26,758 bases of DNA from Candidatus Roizmanbacteria bacterium UBA6242 (GCA_002440905.1 DJWA01000016.1:1-26758), one strand, 5' to 3'; shown: positions 14,575-22,393, counted from the first letter of the stretch. Made by a program: numbers and translations. The notes: generated from the sequence alone by a model not told the origin.

Positions 14575-16200
14575 ATGAAAAATAACCAAAAGAGAGAGAT
14601 AAAAATGCTAGAGGAGGTTGGAGATTGGGCAGTTTCGGAAACTTTGAGGCAATTAAAGAAATATTCCGGGGGTGAATTAACTTTGTCAAAGGCATCCCAG
14701 AAATTAATAAACCAGGAATTTCGTCTATTGAAAAAGGTGTTTCTCAAAAGCCTTTCGAATTCCCTGTTTATAGCCGACCGGGCTTTGAAAGGACAGAATC
14801 TAAATAGAAAACGTGTCACCTATTTCAACAAAAAAATGGGTGCTTACAAAAAAAGTGTTCTTTCTCATTATCCGCCAGCGGCTAATGCTTGGGTTTTAGA
14901 TGGGTTGGTATTTTCAAGCCAGATTGCGGGTTTGAAAAAACTCGCCGGATTTACAAATGGAGACGGACACGTCATCGACGTTCTCAACTCAGCGTCGTCA
15001 GTTGCCTTGGGTGCGGAGAATCCCTGGTTAGCCAAAATGGACCGGGTGGAAAGCCATCTTGGTATCAAGGACAATATTTGTACCGCCTACCATCCTGGAT
15101 TAAGACAGGGATTTGCTTTGGAACAACTCGCAAGACTCCATCCCAATAAAAAAGCCCACCAAAGCCTTGCCGTCCATTCAGAAACTTCAGGAACGGTTGT
15201 TGACTCAATTGCCATTGAGTCGGTCGTTTCTTACGCCGAGAAAAAATCTAACCACGGCATGATGAGGCGAGTTCTGGCGGTCGACGGTACTTGGGCTGGC
15301 GGATATGGATCTGCCCGGGAAGGTACCGGGTTTGGAATCGACGGACAACAGAAGAAAAAGGCCGGGAAAAATCTCTGGGTAGACCGATGTTTGCCAGCAC
15401 CCGTTAAGGAACAGGCTGAGGAATTTTTGAGAATCCTTAACAAAAAGATTGACAACAATGAAGCGGCTGGGCTGTATCTTGAACCAGACATTGTTGGAGA
15501 TCTTGGGATTGTTGTGGTTGACGCCGAGCTATTAAAAAAAATTGTTGTAATTATGAAAAAAAACCATTTACCGATAATCGCCGACTGCGTCCAACAATTG
15601 GGACGAACCGGAAGCTATTGGGGAGAAAATGTTGGAACTATCCTGAAAGATTACCCACTGTTGATTCTGACAACCGCCAAAAGCTCAAGTAATGGTCAAC
15701 CCTTCGGGTTCACAATCATGCCCAGAGAGGTCGCCGACAGTGCCCATGCTTTAAGCCAGATAACCACCAACCAGATGAACGGACCGCTATTGAGAGCGTT
15801 GACCGTGTCAAAAATGCTGACTAATAGCAAATTTCAAAAATGGCTTAAAAAGAAATCAGACGCTATGGAGAGAATCGCGCTTGAATACGGTCTTCGTCCT
15901 GGGTATGTGGGATTACGAGGCAAGCACCTCAACCGAGGTGTTTATATGGGTGATAACGAACTGGTCAAACTCGCTCAAATTGCCCTCTTGGTAGAAGATG
16001 GTATACTGGTTGGAGCCGTTCCTGAGGCCATAAGATACCAACCAATGCTTTTGGAATATTCGGAAACCAACGAAAAAGTTGCCCACACGATATTCAGGAA
16101 AGTAAAAAAAATTATGAACGGCGAAGCGTCTATAGAGGTCAAGAAAATTTATAATCGCATGAGGCAGGTGGCAACCGGATTGGCGCGGAAAAATACATGA
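14575..16200 (+). CDS. Class III PLP-dependent aminotransferase family protein
   Basis: A 541-residue fold-type I PLP enzyme with a ~95-residue helical N-terminal extension. Class III marks in order: VIDVLNSASSVALGAENPWL (family: D..s...lGh.hP), SETSGTVVDSIAIES (phosphate-binding SG-[ST] segment), DGTWAGGYGSAREGTGFG, LYLEPDIVGDLG (vEP..ge.G), IADCVQQLGRTGSYW (family: DEVQ.G.GRTG) and TTAKSSSNGQPFG with the likely Schiff-base Lys. The usual Glu of DEVQ is Cys here. L-lysine 6- and 4-aminobutyrate aminotransferases are the nearest-looking relatives, but the substrate is not assignable. An alternative start is ATG 14605, after AGAGAGAG. It lies 17 nt behind gene 13280 and is probably under the same attenuators. 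Confidence 0.82.
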   Translation: MKNNQKREIKMLEEVGDWAVSETLRQLKKYSGGELTLSKASQKLINQEFRLLKKVFLKSLSNSLFIADRALKGQNLNRKRVTYFNKKMGAYKKSVLSHYPPAANAWVLDGLVFSSQIAGLKKLAGFTNGDGHVIDVLNSASSVALGAENPWLAKMDRVESHLGIKDNICTAYHPGLRQGFALEQLARLHPNKKAHQSLAVHSETSGTVVDSIAIESVVSYAEKKSNHGMMRRVLAVDGTWAGGYGSAREGTGFGIDGQQKKKAGKNLWVDRCLPAPVKEQAEEFLRILNKKIDNNEAAGLYLEPDIVGDLGIVVVDAELLKKIVVIMKKNHLPIIADCVQQLGRTGSYWGENVGTILKDYPLLILTTAKSSSNGQPFGFTIMPREVADSAHALSQITTNQMNGPLLRALTVSKMLTNSKFQKWLKKKSDAMERIALEYGLRPGYVGLRGKHLNRGVYMGDNELVKLAQIALLVEDGILVGAVPEAIRYQPMLLEYSETNEKVAHTIFRKVKKIMNGEASIEVKKIYNRMRQVATGLARKNT

Positions 16201-16203
16201 TTT

Positions 16204-16389
16204 TCACCTAAAGATCCTAAAGTGAGTGGTCATTGTTGTGTGGACGCTATCGTTAGGGCCGGCTTTTTGCCGTCCGATAGATTTGAGGGTTGAGATGAGC
16301 GTATGGGCAACCGCGTTGAAAAAAAGTGTCAATTTCCGTTTTGAGCTTTTTAGTGTTTCAATAAATTGTAGTTTTCTATGTTTTTCCAT
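16204..16389 (-). CDS. Possible small protein (61 residues), or a structured small RNA
   Basis: A basic 61-residue ORF starting MEKHRKLQFIETLKSSKRK, with one amphipathic stretch (LTLFFNAVAHTLISTLKSIG) and no recognisable domain. The main support is position: a perfect TATAAT on the same strand ends exactly 6 nt before the ATG, the geometry of other leaderless genes in this window. The coding strand also contains a strong hairpin (16247-16280), so the transcript might act as RNA. It is convergent with the aminotransferase gene, 3 nt away. Confidence 0.42.
   Translation of the reverse strand: MEKHRKLQFIETLKSSKRKLTLFFNAVAHTLISTLKSIGRQKAGPNDSVHTTMTTHFRIFR
16247..16280. other. Strong inverted repeat within the 16204-16389 transcript
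   Basis: Outer arms CTATCG (16247-16252) and CGATAG (16275-16280), inner arms CGGC (16260-16263) and GCCG (16269-16272) around TTTTT. No T-run follows on either strand, so it is not a typical terminator. It may shape the minus-strand RNA. Confidence 0.5.
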
Positions 16390-16395
16390 AATAAA

Positions 16396-16401
16396 ATTAT
16401 A
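16396..16401 (-). promoter_or_regulatory. -10 box (TATAAT) of the 61-residue ORF
   Basis: TATAAT on the minus strand, 6 nt before the ATG at 16389. It overlaps the inverted repeat TACCA-gtcat-TGGTA (16400-16414), which might be an operator. Confidence 0.5.
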
Positions 16402-16457
16402 CCAGTCATTGGTAACTTAATAAATAACATTTAGATTGTGTTTACAGCATAATCGTA

Positions 16458-16463
16458 TATAAT
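16458..16463 (+). promoter_or_regulatory. -10 box (TATAAT) of gene 16471
   Basis: TATAAT ending 7 nt before the ATG at 16471; the transcript is predicted to be leaderless. ATTGTG at 16435-16440 is a weak -35 at a 17-nt distance. Confidence 0.55.
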
Positions 16464-16470
16464 ACCAACT

Positions 16471-17190
16471 ATGTCAGTAGAGCAAAAAGTCGCCTCATTA
16501 CAGAAGGCTTTTCCGTCTGCCGAAGTCCGCAAGGTTGGGCATCGTCTCCTTGTAAGACACCAACTTGAAGTTGGGCCACAGATTTCTGACAATGCCGCTC
16601 CCCGACTACTTAGAGATATTTCCCAATTGGGCGGATCACCTGACCTCATATTAACAACCGACCGATTGAAAAGCAGAAGAAGGGTTGACCCATCAGACCA
16701 GATAGAAAGGGTCTTCTATACTTCTATAAGGGCAAAGGATGGAACCGTCCACCAAATAAGGTCAACCGAGTCTTTCCAAGAAAATATCAAATATGTTGCC
16801 GACACAACGCTTGATAACCAATCAGTCAGATTGGTCAATGGATTCATTGAGGTCGATGAAAAAAACATTCACTACGTCCTAACTCCTCGCGAGGAGCCCA
16901 CAGAGAAAAAGTCATCAATCACAATCTGGAAAGAGCTTGTCAGGAAATTGGTTGCCGATATGAAAATATCCGACAGAATCTTGTTGATATTATCATCAAC
17001 TGAAAACGACGCTGACAATAGTATTATTACTGCCTCATATCTTGATGAAAGCATTTCAATCGTCCTTGATAAAACTTCGTCCGAAAGTTTGGTAAATTCT
17101 TTTGAAGAACCAAGTATTATGCAATATGTAGACCTAAGAGATCTTCAAGGACTCCCTAAATCCGTAAGCAAACCTTTGGCGGATTTCTAA
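16471..17190 (+). CDS. Hypothetical soluble protein (239 residues)
   Basis: No family is recognised. It is a soluble, mixed alpha/beta protein without signal peptide, membrane helix or cysteine clusters. Two parts can be seen: an N-terminal ~145 residues (VASLQKAFPSAEVRKVGHRLLVRHQL...) rich in beta-like segments and Arg, and a C-terminal part after the acidic/basic linker REEPTEKKSS containing ILLILSSTENDADNSIITASYLDESISIVLD. The start is supported by TATAAT 7 nt upstream. The stop codon ends 1 nt before the 3' end of the antisense tRNA-Ala gene. Base and codon use look like the neighbours. Confidence 0.7.
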   Translation: MSVEQKVASLQKAFPSAEVRKVGHRLLVRHQLEVGPQISDNAAPRLLRDISQLGGSPDLILTTDRLKSRRRVDPSDQIERVFYTSIRAKDGTVHQIRSTESFQENIKYVADTTLDNQSVRLVNGFIEVDEKNIHYVLTPREEPTEKKSSITIWKELVRKLVADMKISDRILLILSSTENDADNSIITASYLDESISIVLDKTSSESLVNSFEEPSIMQYVDLRDLQGLPKSVSKPLADF

Positions 17191-17191
17191 G

Positions 17192-17262
17192 TGGACCTAC
17201 GGGGAATTGAACCCCGCTCTTGTCTATGCCATAGACACGTTTTACCGATAAACTATAGGCCC
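17192..17262 (-). tRNA. tRNA-Ala (anticodon GGC)
   Basis: A 71-nt cloverleaf on the minus strand. The acceptor GGGCCTA/TAGGTCC includes the G3-U70 wobble that identifies tRNA-Ala. D stem is GTTT/AAAC with loop ATCGGTA, anticodon stem TGTCT/AGACA with loop ATGGCAT (anticodon GGC), variable loop AGAG, T arm CGGGG-TTCAATT-CCCCG, discriminator A. CCA is not encoded. A TATAAT about 30 nt upstream may be its -10. Confidence 0.95.
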
Positions 17263-17373
17263 TACATATACTCTAAATCACCCTATCTATTATAGCATCT
17301 GCTAGAAAAATAAGCTCCAATTGTACTTCTTTATTAAAGTAGTGATAAGTCGATGGATCAAATTCTTAAATGA

Positions 17374-17379
17374 TAAAAT
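17374..17379 (+). promoter_or_regulatory. -10 candidate (TAAAAT) of the phosphoribosyltransferase gene
   Basis: TAAAAT ending 6 nt before the GTG start at 17386. This is the same short spacing as the ATG genes. Confidence 0.45.
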
Positions 17380-17385
17380 ATCATA

Positions 17386-17997
17386 GTGATATTTAAAGAC
17401 AGAGTTGACGCCGGCAAAAAACTCGGCCAAATGCTCAAGGGAAAGTACAAGAAGGCGGCTGTCTTTTCTCTTCTTCGGGGTGGTGCCATCGTGGGTAATG
17501 AAGTGGCTAAGATTTTGGAATCTCCCCACTATTCATTACCCGTTGCAAAAATTTCTTCACCCATCCAACCGGAGCTGGCGCTCGGAGCTTTATGTTTTGA
17601 CGAAGTGTTCTTGGACAAAAATATTATCGGATCATTCAGCTTCAGCCGTCCGGTAATCGTCAACCGAATCAATTTGGCACGGGAAAAATTCCAGTCATAC
17701 TTAAGGCGGTTTAAGATAAAAAAATCCAACTTCTTAAAAATTAAAATGCGGGTTGCTGTTTTGGTCGACGATGGTATCGCAACCGGAGCCACTATGAGGG
17801 CGGGCGCCCTTTTTGTCAAAACATTGAGCCCTGAGAAGATCGTTGCCGCCGTACCGGTTGCGCCTGCAGATTTTTCAAGCGTCGGATTTGACGAAGCGGT
17901 TATTTACCATCAGGATCCTCAAATGTCGGCGATATCCCGCTTTTACAAAGATTTCTCGCAACTTGAAGACAAAGACGTAAAAAGACTTCTCAAATGA
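17386..17997 (+). CDS. Phosphoribosyltransferase family protein
   Basis: A 203-residue PRTase-fold protein starting with GTG. The PRPP-binding motif is VAVLVDDGIATGATMRAGA (~121-139), with the two acidic residues and the TGAT phosphate loop. AVFSLLRGGAIVGNEVAKIL (residues ~24-43) is the PPi-binding loop region, as in the predicted phosphoribosyltransferases of the COG1926 type. The hood segment LALGALCFDEVF fits the same group. The exact base or substrate is not known for this family. It lies alone between tRNA-Ala and the prgI operon. TAAAAT ends 6 nt before the GTG, so it is also probably leaderless. Confidence 0.87.
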   Translation: MIFKDRVDAGKKLGQMLKGKYKKAAVFSLLRGGAIVGNEVAKILESPHYSLPVAKISSPIQPELALGALCFDEVFLDKNIIGSFSFSRPVIVNRINLAREKFQSYLRRFKIKKSNFLKIKMRVAVLVDDGIATGATMRAGALFVKTLSPEKIVAAVPVAPADFSSVGFDEAVIYHQDPQMSAISRFYKDFSQLEDKDVKRLLK

Positions 17998-18012
17998 TCG
18001 GACCGTCTGGTG

Positions 18013-18027
18013 ATTTGCACTGCAAAT
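18013..18027. repeat. Perfect palindrome at the prgI promoter (possible operator)
   Basis: ATTTGCA-C-TGCAAAT, 7-bp arms around one base, immediately upstream of the -10 box at 18032 and within the -35/-10 spacer. It lacks a T-run, so it is not a terminator of the preceding gene. It may bind a dimeric regulator. Confidence 0.45.
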
Positions 18028-18031
18028 AAGT

Positions 18032-18037
18032 TATACT
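18032..18037 (+). promoter_or_regulatory. -10 box (TATACT) of the prgI-virB4 operon
   Basis: TATACT ending 6 nt before the ATG at 18044. A leaderless transcript is predicted; no strong -35 is seen. Confidence 0.5.
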
Positions 18038-18043
18038 AAATTT

Positions 18044-18862
18044 ATGGAGCAGCATCCTATTCCAAGACAAATAACTTCTTTCGAATTCAAGCTCGTCGGT
18101 TTCCTGACGATCAAGCAGTTCATTTACCTTATTGTATTTGTAGGTATGGGTTTTGTTGTTTATTTGATTTTTCCCATACCGATCTTAAATATCCTGCTGG
18201 CGATTATTACCGTAGGGGCCGGTGGAGCATTTGCCTTTTTGCCCGTAAACGATCGACCTCTTGATGTTTGGGTAAGAAATCTTATCAAACGCTTAATGTC
18301 GCCAACCCAATATAAATTTAAGAAAAACAACCCACCTCCTGCCTTTTTAAAAAATATGCCGACGGCTGCCGGCAATCAGGTAACGTCTCATATCGAATCG
18401 CAGAAGAAACTCAATAATTATCTCGGCGGAAAAAACGCTACACCTGTAAATCCCAAGAAGCAGTCCATTAATAACCTTATGTCAAATTCCCTGTCGGCTC
18501 TGTCCGGGAATAAACCAAAGCCCCAAGCCACCCATTCCCAAGACCAAGAAACACCGAAGGCAGCTCCACCCCGACCAAATATACCCAAAAAACCATTTTT
18601 CACCGGTATCATAAAAAACCACAAACAAACTCCTCTTTACGGCATTCTTATTTACGTTAAGAATGAAGGAAAAGACGCGCCGTTGAGAATTCTTAAGACA
18701 AACGTTAATGGTGTTTTCGCCACCTTCAATCCCTTGCCTAAGGGTGACTATTTATTCGAGATGAAAGATCCTCAGGGGGTATACTTATTTGATACAATGA
18801 AAGTAACGATAGCGGATTCCAATCCCCATCCTTTTGAAGTTGTTTCCAATGAGCTCATATGA
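18044..18862 (+). CDS. PrgI-family protein with C-terminal beta-sandwich-like extension
   Basis: A 272-residue protein. Residues 1-~95 match the PrgI family of Gram-positive type IV secretion loci: QHPIPRQITSFEFKLVGFLTIKQFIYL, two closely spaced membrane helices (~25-43 and ~46-65), then PLDVWVRNLIKRLMSPTQYKF. A polar Pro/Gln/Asn-rich linker (~100-190) follows. The last ~75 residues (FTGIIKNHKQTPLYGILIYVKNEG...LRILKTNVNGVFATFNPLPKGDYLFEMKDP) resemble a carboxypeptidase-regulatory/Cna-B-like beta-sandwich. PrgI proteins are usually only about 100-130 residues, so the extension is unusual. The gene overlaps the next by 4 nt (ATGA) and starts the operon. Confidence 0.82.
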   Translation: MEQHPIPRQITSFEFKLVGFLTIKQFIYLIVFVGMGFVVYLIFPIPILNILLAIITVGAGGAFAFLPVNDRPLDVWVRNLIKRLMSPTQYKFKKNNPPPAFLKNMPTAAGNQVTSHIESQKKLNNYLGGKNATPVNPKKQSINNLMSNSLSALSGNKPKPQATHSQDQETPKAAPPRPNIPKKPFFTGIIKNHKQTPLYGILIYVKNEGKDAPLRILKTNVNGVFATFNPLPKGDYLFEMKDPQGVYLFDTMKVTIADSNPHPFEVVSNELI

Positions 18863-19515
18863 CAAACCAAAAACCGACTTCCCCAATTAAGGCTTCAACA
18901 CAATCTTTTATAGAGATTGAGGAGATCAAAGACGATGTTGTTTTAATGAAAGATTTTTCGGCATCGACAGTCGTTGAGGTATCTGCTGTTAATTTCTGGC
19001 TCCTATCATCAGAAGAGCAAACTTCGATGATATATTCATATGCCGGACTCTTAAATTCTCTCTCCTTCCCTATACAAATTCTGGTTGTTTCAAAAAGAAT
19101 GGATGTTTCTGCCTATTTAGATTACCTTGACGACAAAATAAACAAAACGGCAACCGACCTAATGAAGACGCGACTCGGCGGGTATCGAGAGTTCATCAAA
19201 AATATCGTCAAGAAAAACACAGTACTGGAAAAAAGATTCTTCTTCGTTGTTCCTTTTTCACCACTTGAACTTGGAGTCTCAGGCGCCTCACCCGGATCTT
19301 TGAATAAAGAATACGTTATAAGTCGAGCAAAGACTTCCCTTTACCCAAAAAGAGATAATTTAATGAGGCTTTTGAGTAAGATCGGACTTAAAGGGACAGC
19401 ACTTTATTCCCAAGAGCTATCGGAGTTGTTTTATAACTTGTATAACCCATCTTCGACCGGTCGCCGCATGGCTCCGGTTGAAAGTTACACCGATGTGGTT
19501 ATGACCCAGGGATAA
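18859..19515 (+). CDS. VirB4/TraC N-terminal-domain-like protein
   Basis: A 218-residue protein without ATPase motifs. The pattern SFIEIEEIKDDVVLMKDFSASTVVEVSAVNFWLLSSEEQ, followed by LLNSLSFPIQILVVSKRMDVSAYLDYLDD and FFFVVPFS, resembles the N-terminal region of TraC/VirB4-type conjugation ATPases, which here stands as its own gene. It overlaps prgI by 4 nt and precedes the VirB4 ATPase gene by 4 nt. The three probably form one inner-membrane complex. The gene has an intact start and stop, and the ATPase has its own N-terminal part, so a frameshift is not required. Confidence 0.72.
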   Translation: MTNQKPTSPIKASTQSFIEIEEIKDDVVLMKDFSASTVVEVSAVNFWLLSSEEQTSMIYSYAGLLNSLSFPIQILVVSKRMDVSAYLDYLDDKINKTATDLMKTRLGGYREFIKNIVKKNTVLEKRFFFVVPFSPLELGVSGASPGSLNKEYVISRAKTSLYPKRDNLMRLLSKIGLKGTALYSQELSELFYNLYNPSSTGRRMAPVESYTDVVMTQG

Positions 19516-19519
19516 TAAT

Positions 19520-21274
19520 ATGAATATATTTGATTTACTGAAACCGCCCTCTTCCCAATCATCCTCATCGGCCACAAGCAACAAGATGGCCGAAACAATC
19601 GCCCGAGGCACAGTTTCGGTGAAGGATCTGGTTGCCCCCTCGTATATTGAGGTCGACTTTAATCACCTCAAAATCGACGACCGTTATTACCGGACTTTTT
19701 ATGTTGTTGGTTATCCCCGTTACGTATCGGCAAACTGGCTCTATTCCCTTATAACCTTCGACCACCCCCTATATATTTCTATGTATATTTATCCGACCGA
19801 ATCAAAAAATGTCCTAGAAGATCTTAAAAGAAAGATTGCCGAAATGGAGGCGACTATTGAAGGGGATATAAAGGCTGGACGGGTTGTCGACCCGACAATC
19901 CAAGTGGCCCTTGATGACGCCCTTGCCCTTCAGGCGGAACTTGCCAAAGGAGCGGAAAGGTTCTTTCAGTTTGGATTATATATAACAATTCCCGCAGAAT
20001 CTCTTGAAGAGTTAAATAGAATAACCAAGGAGGTTGACTCGGTCCTATCCTCTCTTCTTATTGTCGGCCGTCAGGCAACCCTTGAAATGGAAGAAGGTTT
20101 CAAATCAACTCTTCCCTTGTTTTATGACAGGCTTGCGGTCTGGCGCAATATGGATACGACATCTTTAGCCACCACTTTTCCTTTCGCAACTGCATCCCTT
20201 ACCCGCAATGAGGGAATTCTCTATGGAATAAACGAACACGACGGGTCGCTTATTATATTTGACAGGTTTACTTTGGAAAACGCCAACTCGGTCATCCTGG
20301 GTAAATCGGGAGGAGGAAAGAGCTTTTTGGTGAAACTTGAGACCTTAAGACTCCTCACTATGGGAACCGATGTTATTATTATCGATCCTGAGAACGAGTA
20401 CGAAAAATTGACCCAGTCGATGGGTGGTGAGTTTGTGGTTTTTTCAGGGACCTCCCAATACAAAATGAATCCGTTTGACCTCGTTGTTGAAGGCGCCACA
20501 CCAGATGAATTGTCAAACAAGATTCTCGACCTCCATTCTCTAATGCGCGTCATTATGGGTGACCTAACCCCGTCCCAAGACGCATTGTTGGACCGCGCCC
20601 TTGTTTTAACATACAAAGAAAAGGGCATCACTCAAGACCCGGAGACATTTAAAAACGAACCGCCCTTACTTGAAGATCTATATAAAATATTTCTGGGTAT
20701 GGAAACCCAAGAATCAAAGGAGTTGGCCGATCGATTGGAAAAGTTTGTCCAGGGTTCAGCCGCCGGAATTTTTAACCAGAAGTCTAATTTCGACATCAAA
20801 AATCCCTTTACGGTTTTCGGAATCAGAGACCTTGAAGAAAACATGAGGCCGGTTGCCATGTATATCGTTCTTGATTATATTTGGAACCGGGTCAGGCGTG
20901 ACCCGAAAAGACGCGTCTTAATTGTTGATGAAGCTTGGTATCTGATTAAACAAAAGGACTCTGGAGCCTACCTTCACTCTTTTGCCAAGCGGGCAAGAAA
21001 ATACAAACTTGGACTAACTACAATCACCCAGGACGTTGAAGACTTTTTAGCAACCGAAGAAGGGAAGGCCATCATCACCAACTCGTCTCTTCAGATTATC
21101 CTAAAGCAATCAACTGCCGCAGTCGAACTTATCGCTAAAACATTTTTCTTGACGGGAGGAGAAAAACACTTCCTGCTTTCAGCTGGTGTCGGAGAGGGGT
21201 TGTTCTTTGCCGGACATTCACATGTTGGATTTAAAGTTGTCGCATCTGAGGAAGAAAAAGGACTGATTGAATAA
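19520..21274 (+). CDS. virB4: VirB4-like type IV secretion ATPase
   Basis: A 584-residue ATPase that would power assembly or transport in a type IV secretion or pilus-like system. Walker A is GKSGGGKS (261-268, K267), followed by VIIIDPENEYEKL, typical of VirB4/TraC/TrbE. Walker B is RVLIVDEAWYLI (~465-476), then FAKRARKYKLGLTTITQDVEDFL and the C-terminal IIKNSS-like ITNSSLQIILKQS. The N-terminal part (~40-200) has DDRYYRTFYVVGYPRYVSANWL and a charged helical insertion. It is shorter than Gram-negative VirB4 (~800), consistent with the separate preceding gene. It ends 19 nt before the convergent rpsA. Confidence 0.92.
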   Translation: MNIFDLLKPPSSQSSSSATSNKMAETIARGTVSVKDLVAPSYIEVDFNHLKIDDRYYRTFYVVGYPRYVSANWLYSLITFDHPLYISMYIYPTESKNVLEDLKRKIAEMEATIEGDIKAGRVVDPTIQVALDDALALQAELAKGAERFFQFGLYITIPAESLEELNRITKEVDSVLSSLLIVGRQATLEMEEGFKSTLPLFYDRLAVWRNMDTTSLATTFPFATASLTRNEGILYGINEHDGSLIIFDRFTLENANSVILGKSGGGKSFLVKLETLRLLTMGTDVIIIDPENEYEKLTQSMGGEFVVFSGTSQYKMNPFDLVVEGATPDELSNKILDLHSLMRVIMGDLTPSQDALLDRALVLTYKEKGITQDPETFKNEPPLLEDLYKIFLGMETQESKELADRLEKFVQGSAAGIFNQKSNFDIKNPFTVFGIRDLEENMRPVAMYIVLDYIWNRVRRDPKRRVLIVDEAWYLIKQKDSGAYLHSFAKRARKYKLGLTTITQDVEDFLATEEGKAIITNSSLQIILKQSTAAVELIAKTFFLTGGEKHFLLSAGVGEGLFFAGHSHVGFKVVASEEEKGLIE

Positions 21275-21293
21275 GTAGACTCAGATTTAAAAG

Positions 21294-22382
21294 TTATCGA
21301 TACATGACTGGTTTTTCTTTTTGAGGGAGAACCAGACTCATTCTTCTTTCTTTTTCGTTAACACGCTCGATGAAGGCCTTTATTTTTTGCCCGGTCTTAA
21401 ACTCTTCGCTTCCTGTAAGTTTTGAGACGTGAATCAAACCTTCTATTCCTGGCGCCAATCGTACAAAATATCCGTATTTTTCCTTTCGAACAACCTCTCC
21501 ATCAACTTCCTTGTCTTTAGGATACTTCGCCTCAATGTCCTTCCAGGGGTCGGGAGTCAACCTCTTCAAGGATAGGTTTAATTTTAAGTCAACTGGGTTT
21601 TTCTCAACAACGTAGACGTCAATCGTTTCGCCAACCGTAACATAAGATGCGGCCGATGAAATCTTCTCCCAAGAGATTTCCGAGATGTGGATCAAACCTT
21701 CAACACCCTCAACCTCACAGAAGACTCCAAACTCCGAAGCTCCGAGAACCTTAGCCTTATATGTCTCACCGTCTTTGATGGCATCAAACTTCTTTTTTAG
21801 GTCTTTCTGGGAAATCTTGAGAACCGAGGCCTTTTGAGAAACGACCAATCGGTTTTTTTCCTTGTCAACTTCAAGTATTTTTACTTTAATCTTCTGTCCT
21901 GTAAGCTTTTCCGGGCTTGAAATGAAAGGTTCGGTTAACTGAATTTTAGGAATGACACCTCGAATACCCATGAAGTCTATAAAAACACCGCCTTTACCGT
22001 AATCGCCACAGAAGACTTCTATTTCCTCTTCCTTCTCCTTCTTTTCGGCCAATATCTCCCACTTACCCTTCTCAAAGAATTTTCTTAAAGATACGACCGG
22101 GAAACCGTTTTTAGACTCTTCAGAGATGACTCGTGCTTGGATCTTGTCTCCAACCTTGAGGTAAGGTAGGTATGTTGAGACTTCTTTAATTTCAAGCTCT
22201 CCTAAAATAGCATGGGCCTTGCCTCCGACGTCAAAAACGATGCCTTTTTTCGAAAGAGAAACGATTTTAGCCTCGACTTCTTTACCCTTTTTCAACAGAC
22301 TGGGCCTTTGTTTTTTAAGCAAGGCGTCCATTGGGTTTGCTGAAGTTGTTTTAGTAGTGGTTTTTTCAATTTTTTTCGCCAT
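21294..22382 (-). CDS. rpsA: Ribosomal protein S1, four S1 domains
   Basis: A 362-residue protein with four OB-fold S1 RNA-binding repeats at about residues 27-97, 117-187, 203-275 and 292-357. Each repeat shows the K-[GV]-x-V...G.fv.[GE]G..G.i...e pattern, for example GEVVRKEKYGYFVRLAPGIEGLIHVSKL. It should bind mRNA on the 30S subunit and help initiation. E. coli S1 has six repeats; four is usual in many other bacteria. The start at 22382 has a strong Shine-Dalgarno AAAGGAG 11 nt upstream. This contrasts with most promoters here: the gene has a ~40-nt 5' UTR with a hairpin, so it may be controlled at translation. Confidence 0.92.
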   Translation of the reverse strand: MAKKIEKTTTKTTSANPMDALLKKQRPSLLKKGKEVEAKIVSLSKKGIVFDVGGKAHAILGELEIKEVSTYLPYLKVGDKIQARVISEESKNGFPVVSLRKFFEKGKWEILAEKKEKEEEIEVFCGDYGKGGVFIDFMGIRGVIPKIQLTEPFISSPEKLTGQKIKVKILEVDKEKNRLVVSQKASVLKISQKDLKKKFDAIKDGETYKAKVLGASEFGVFCEVEGVEGLIHISEISWEKISSAASYVTVGETIDVYVVEKNPVDLKLNLSLKRLTPDPWKDIEAKYPKDKEVDGEVVRKEKYGYFVRLAPGIEGLIHVSKLTGSEEFKTGQKIKAFIERVNEKERRMSLVLPQKEKPVMYR

Positions 22383-22393
22383 CTGTAGGTTCT

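Noticed and set aside
16247..16280. Terminator of the aminotransferase gene
   Set aside because: The hairpin is strong but has no T-run after it on the plus strand.
18859..21274. Frameshift splitting a single VirB4 gene
   Set aside because: The first ORF has its own stop and the second its own ATG 4 nt later, and the ATPase ORF starts with a plausible N-terminal domain. A two-gene arrangement fits better, although a natural fission cannot be dated.
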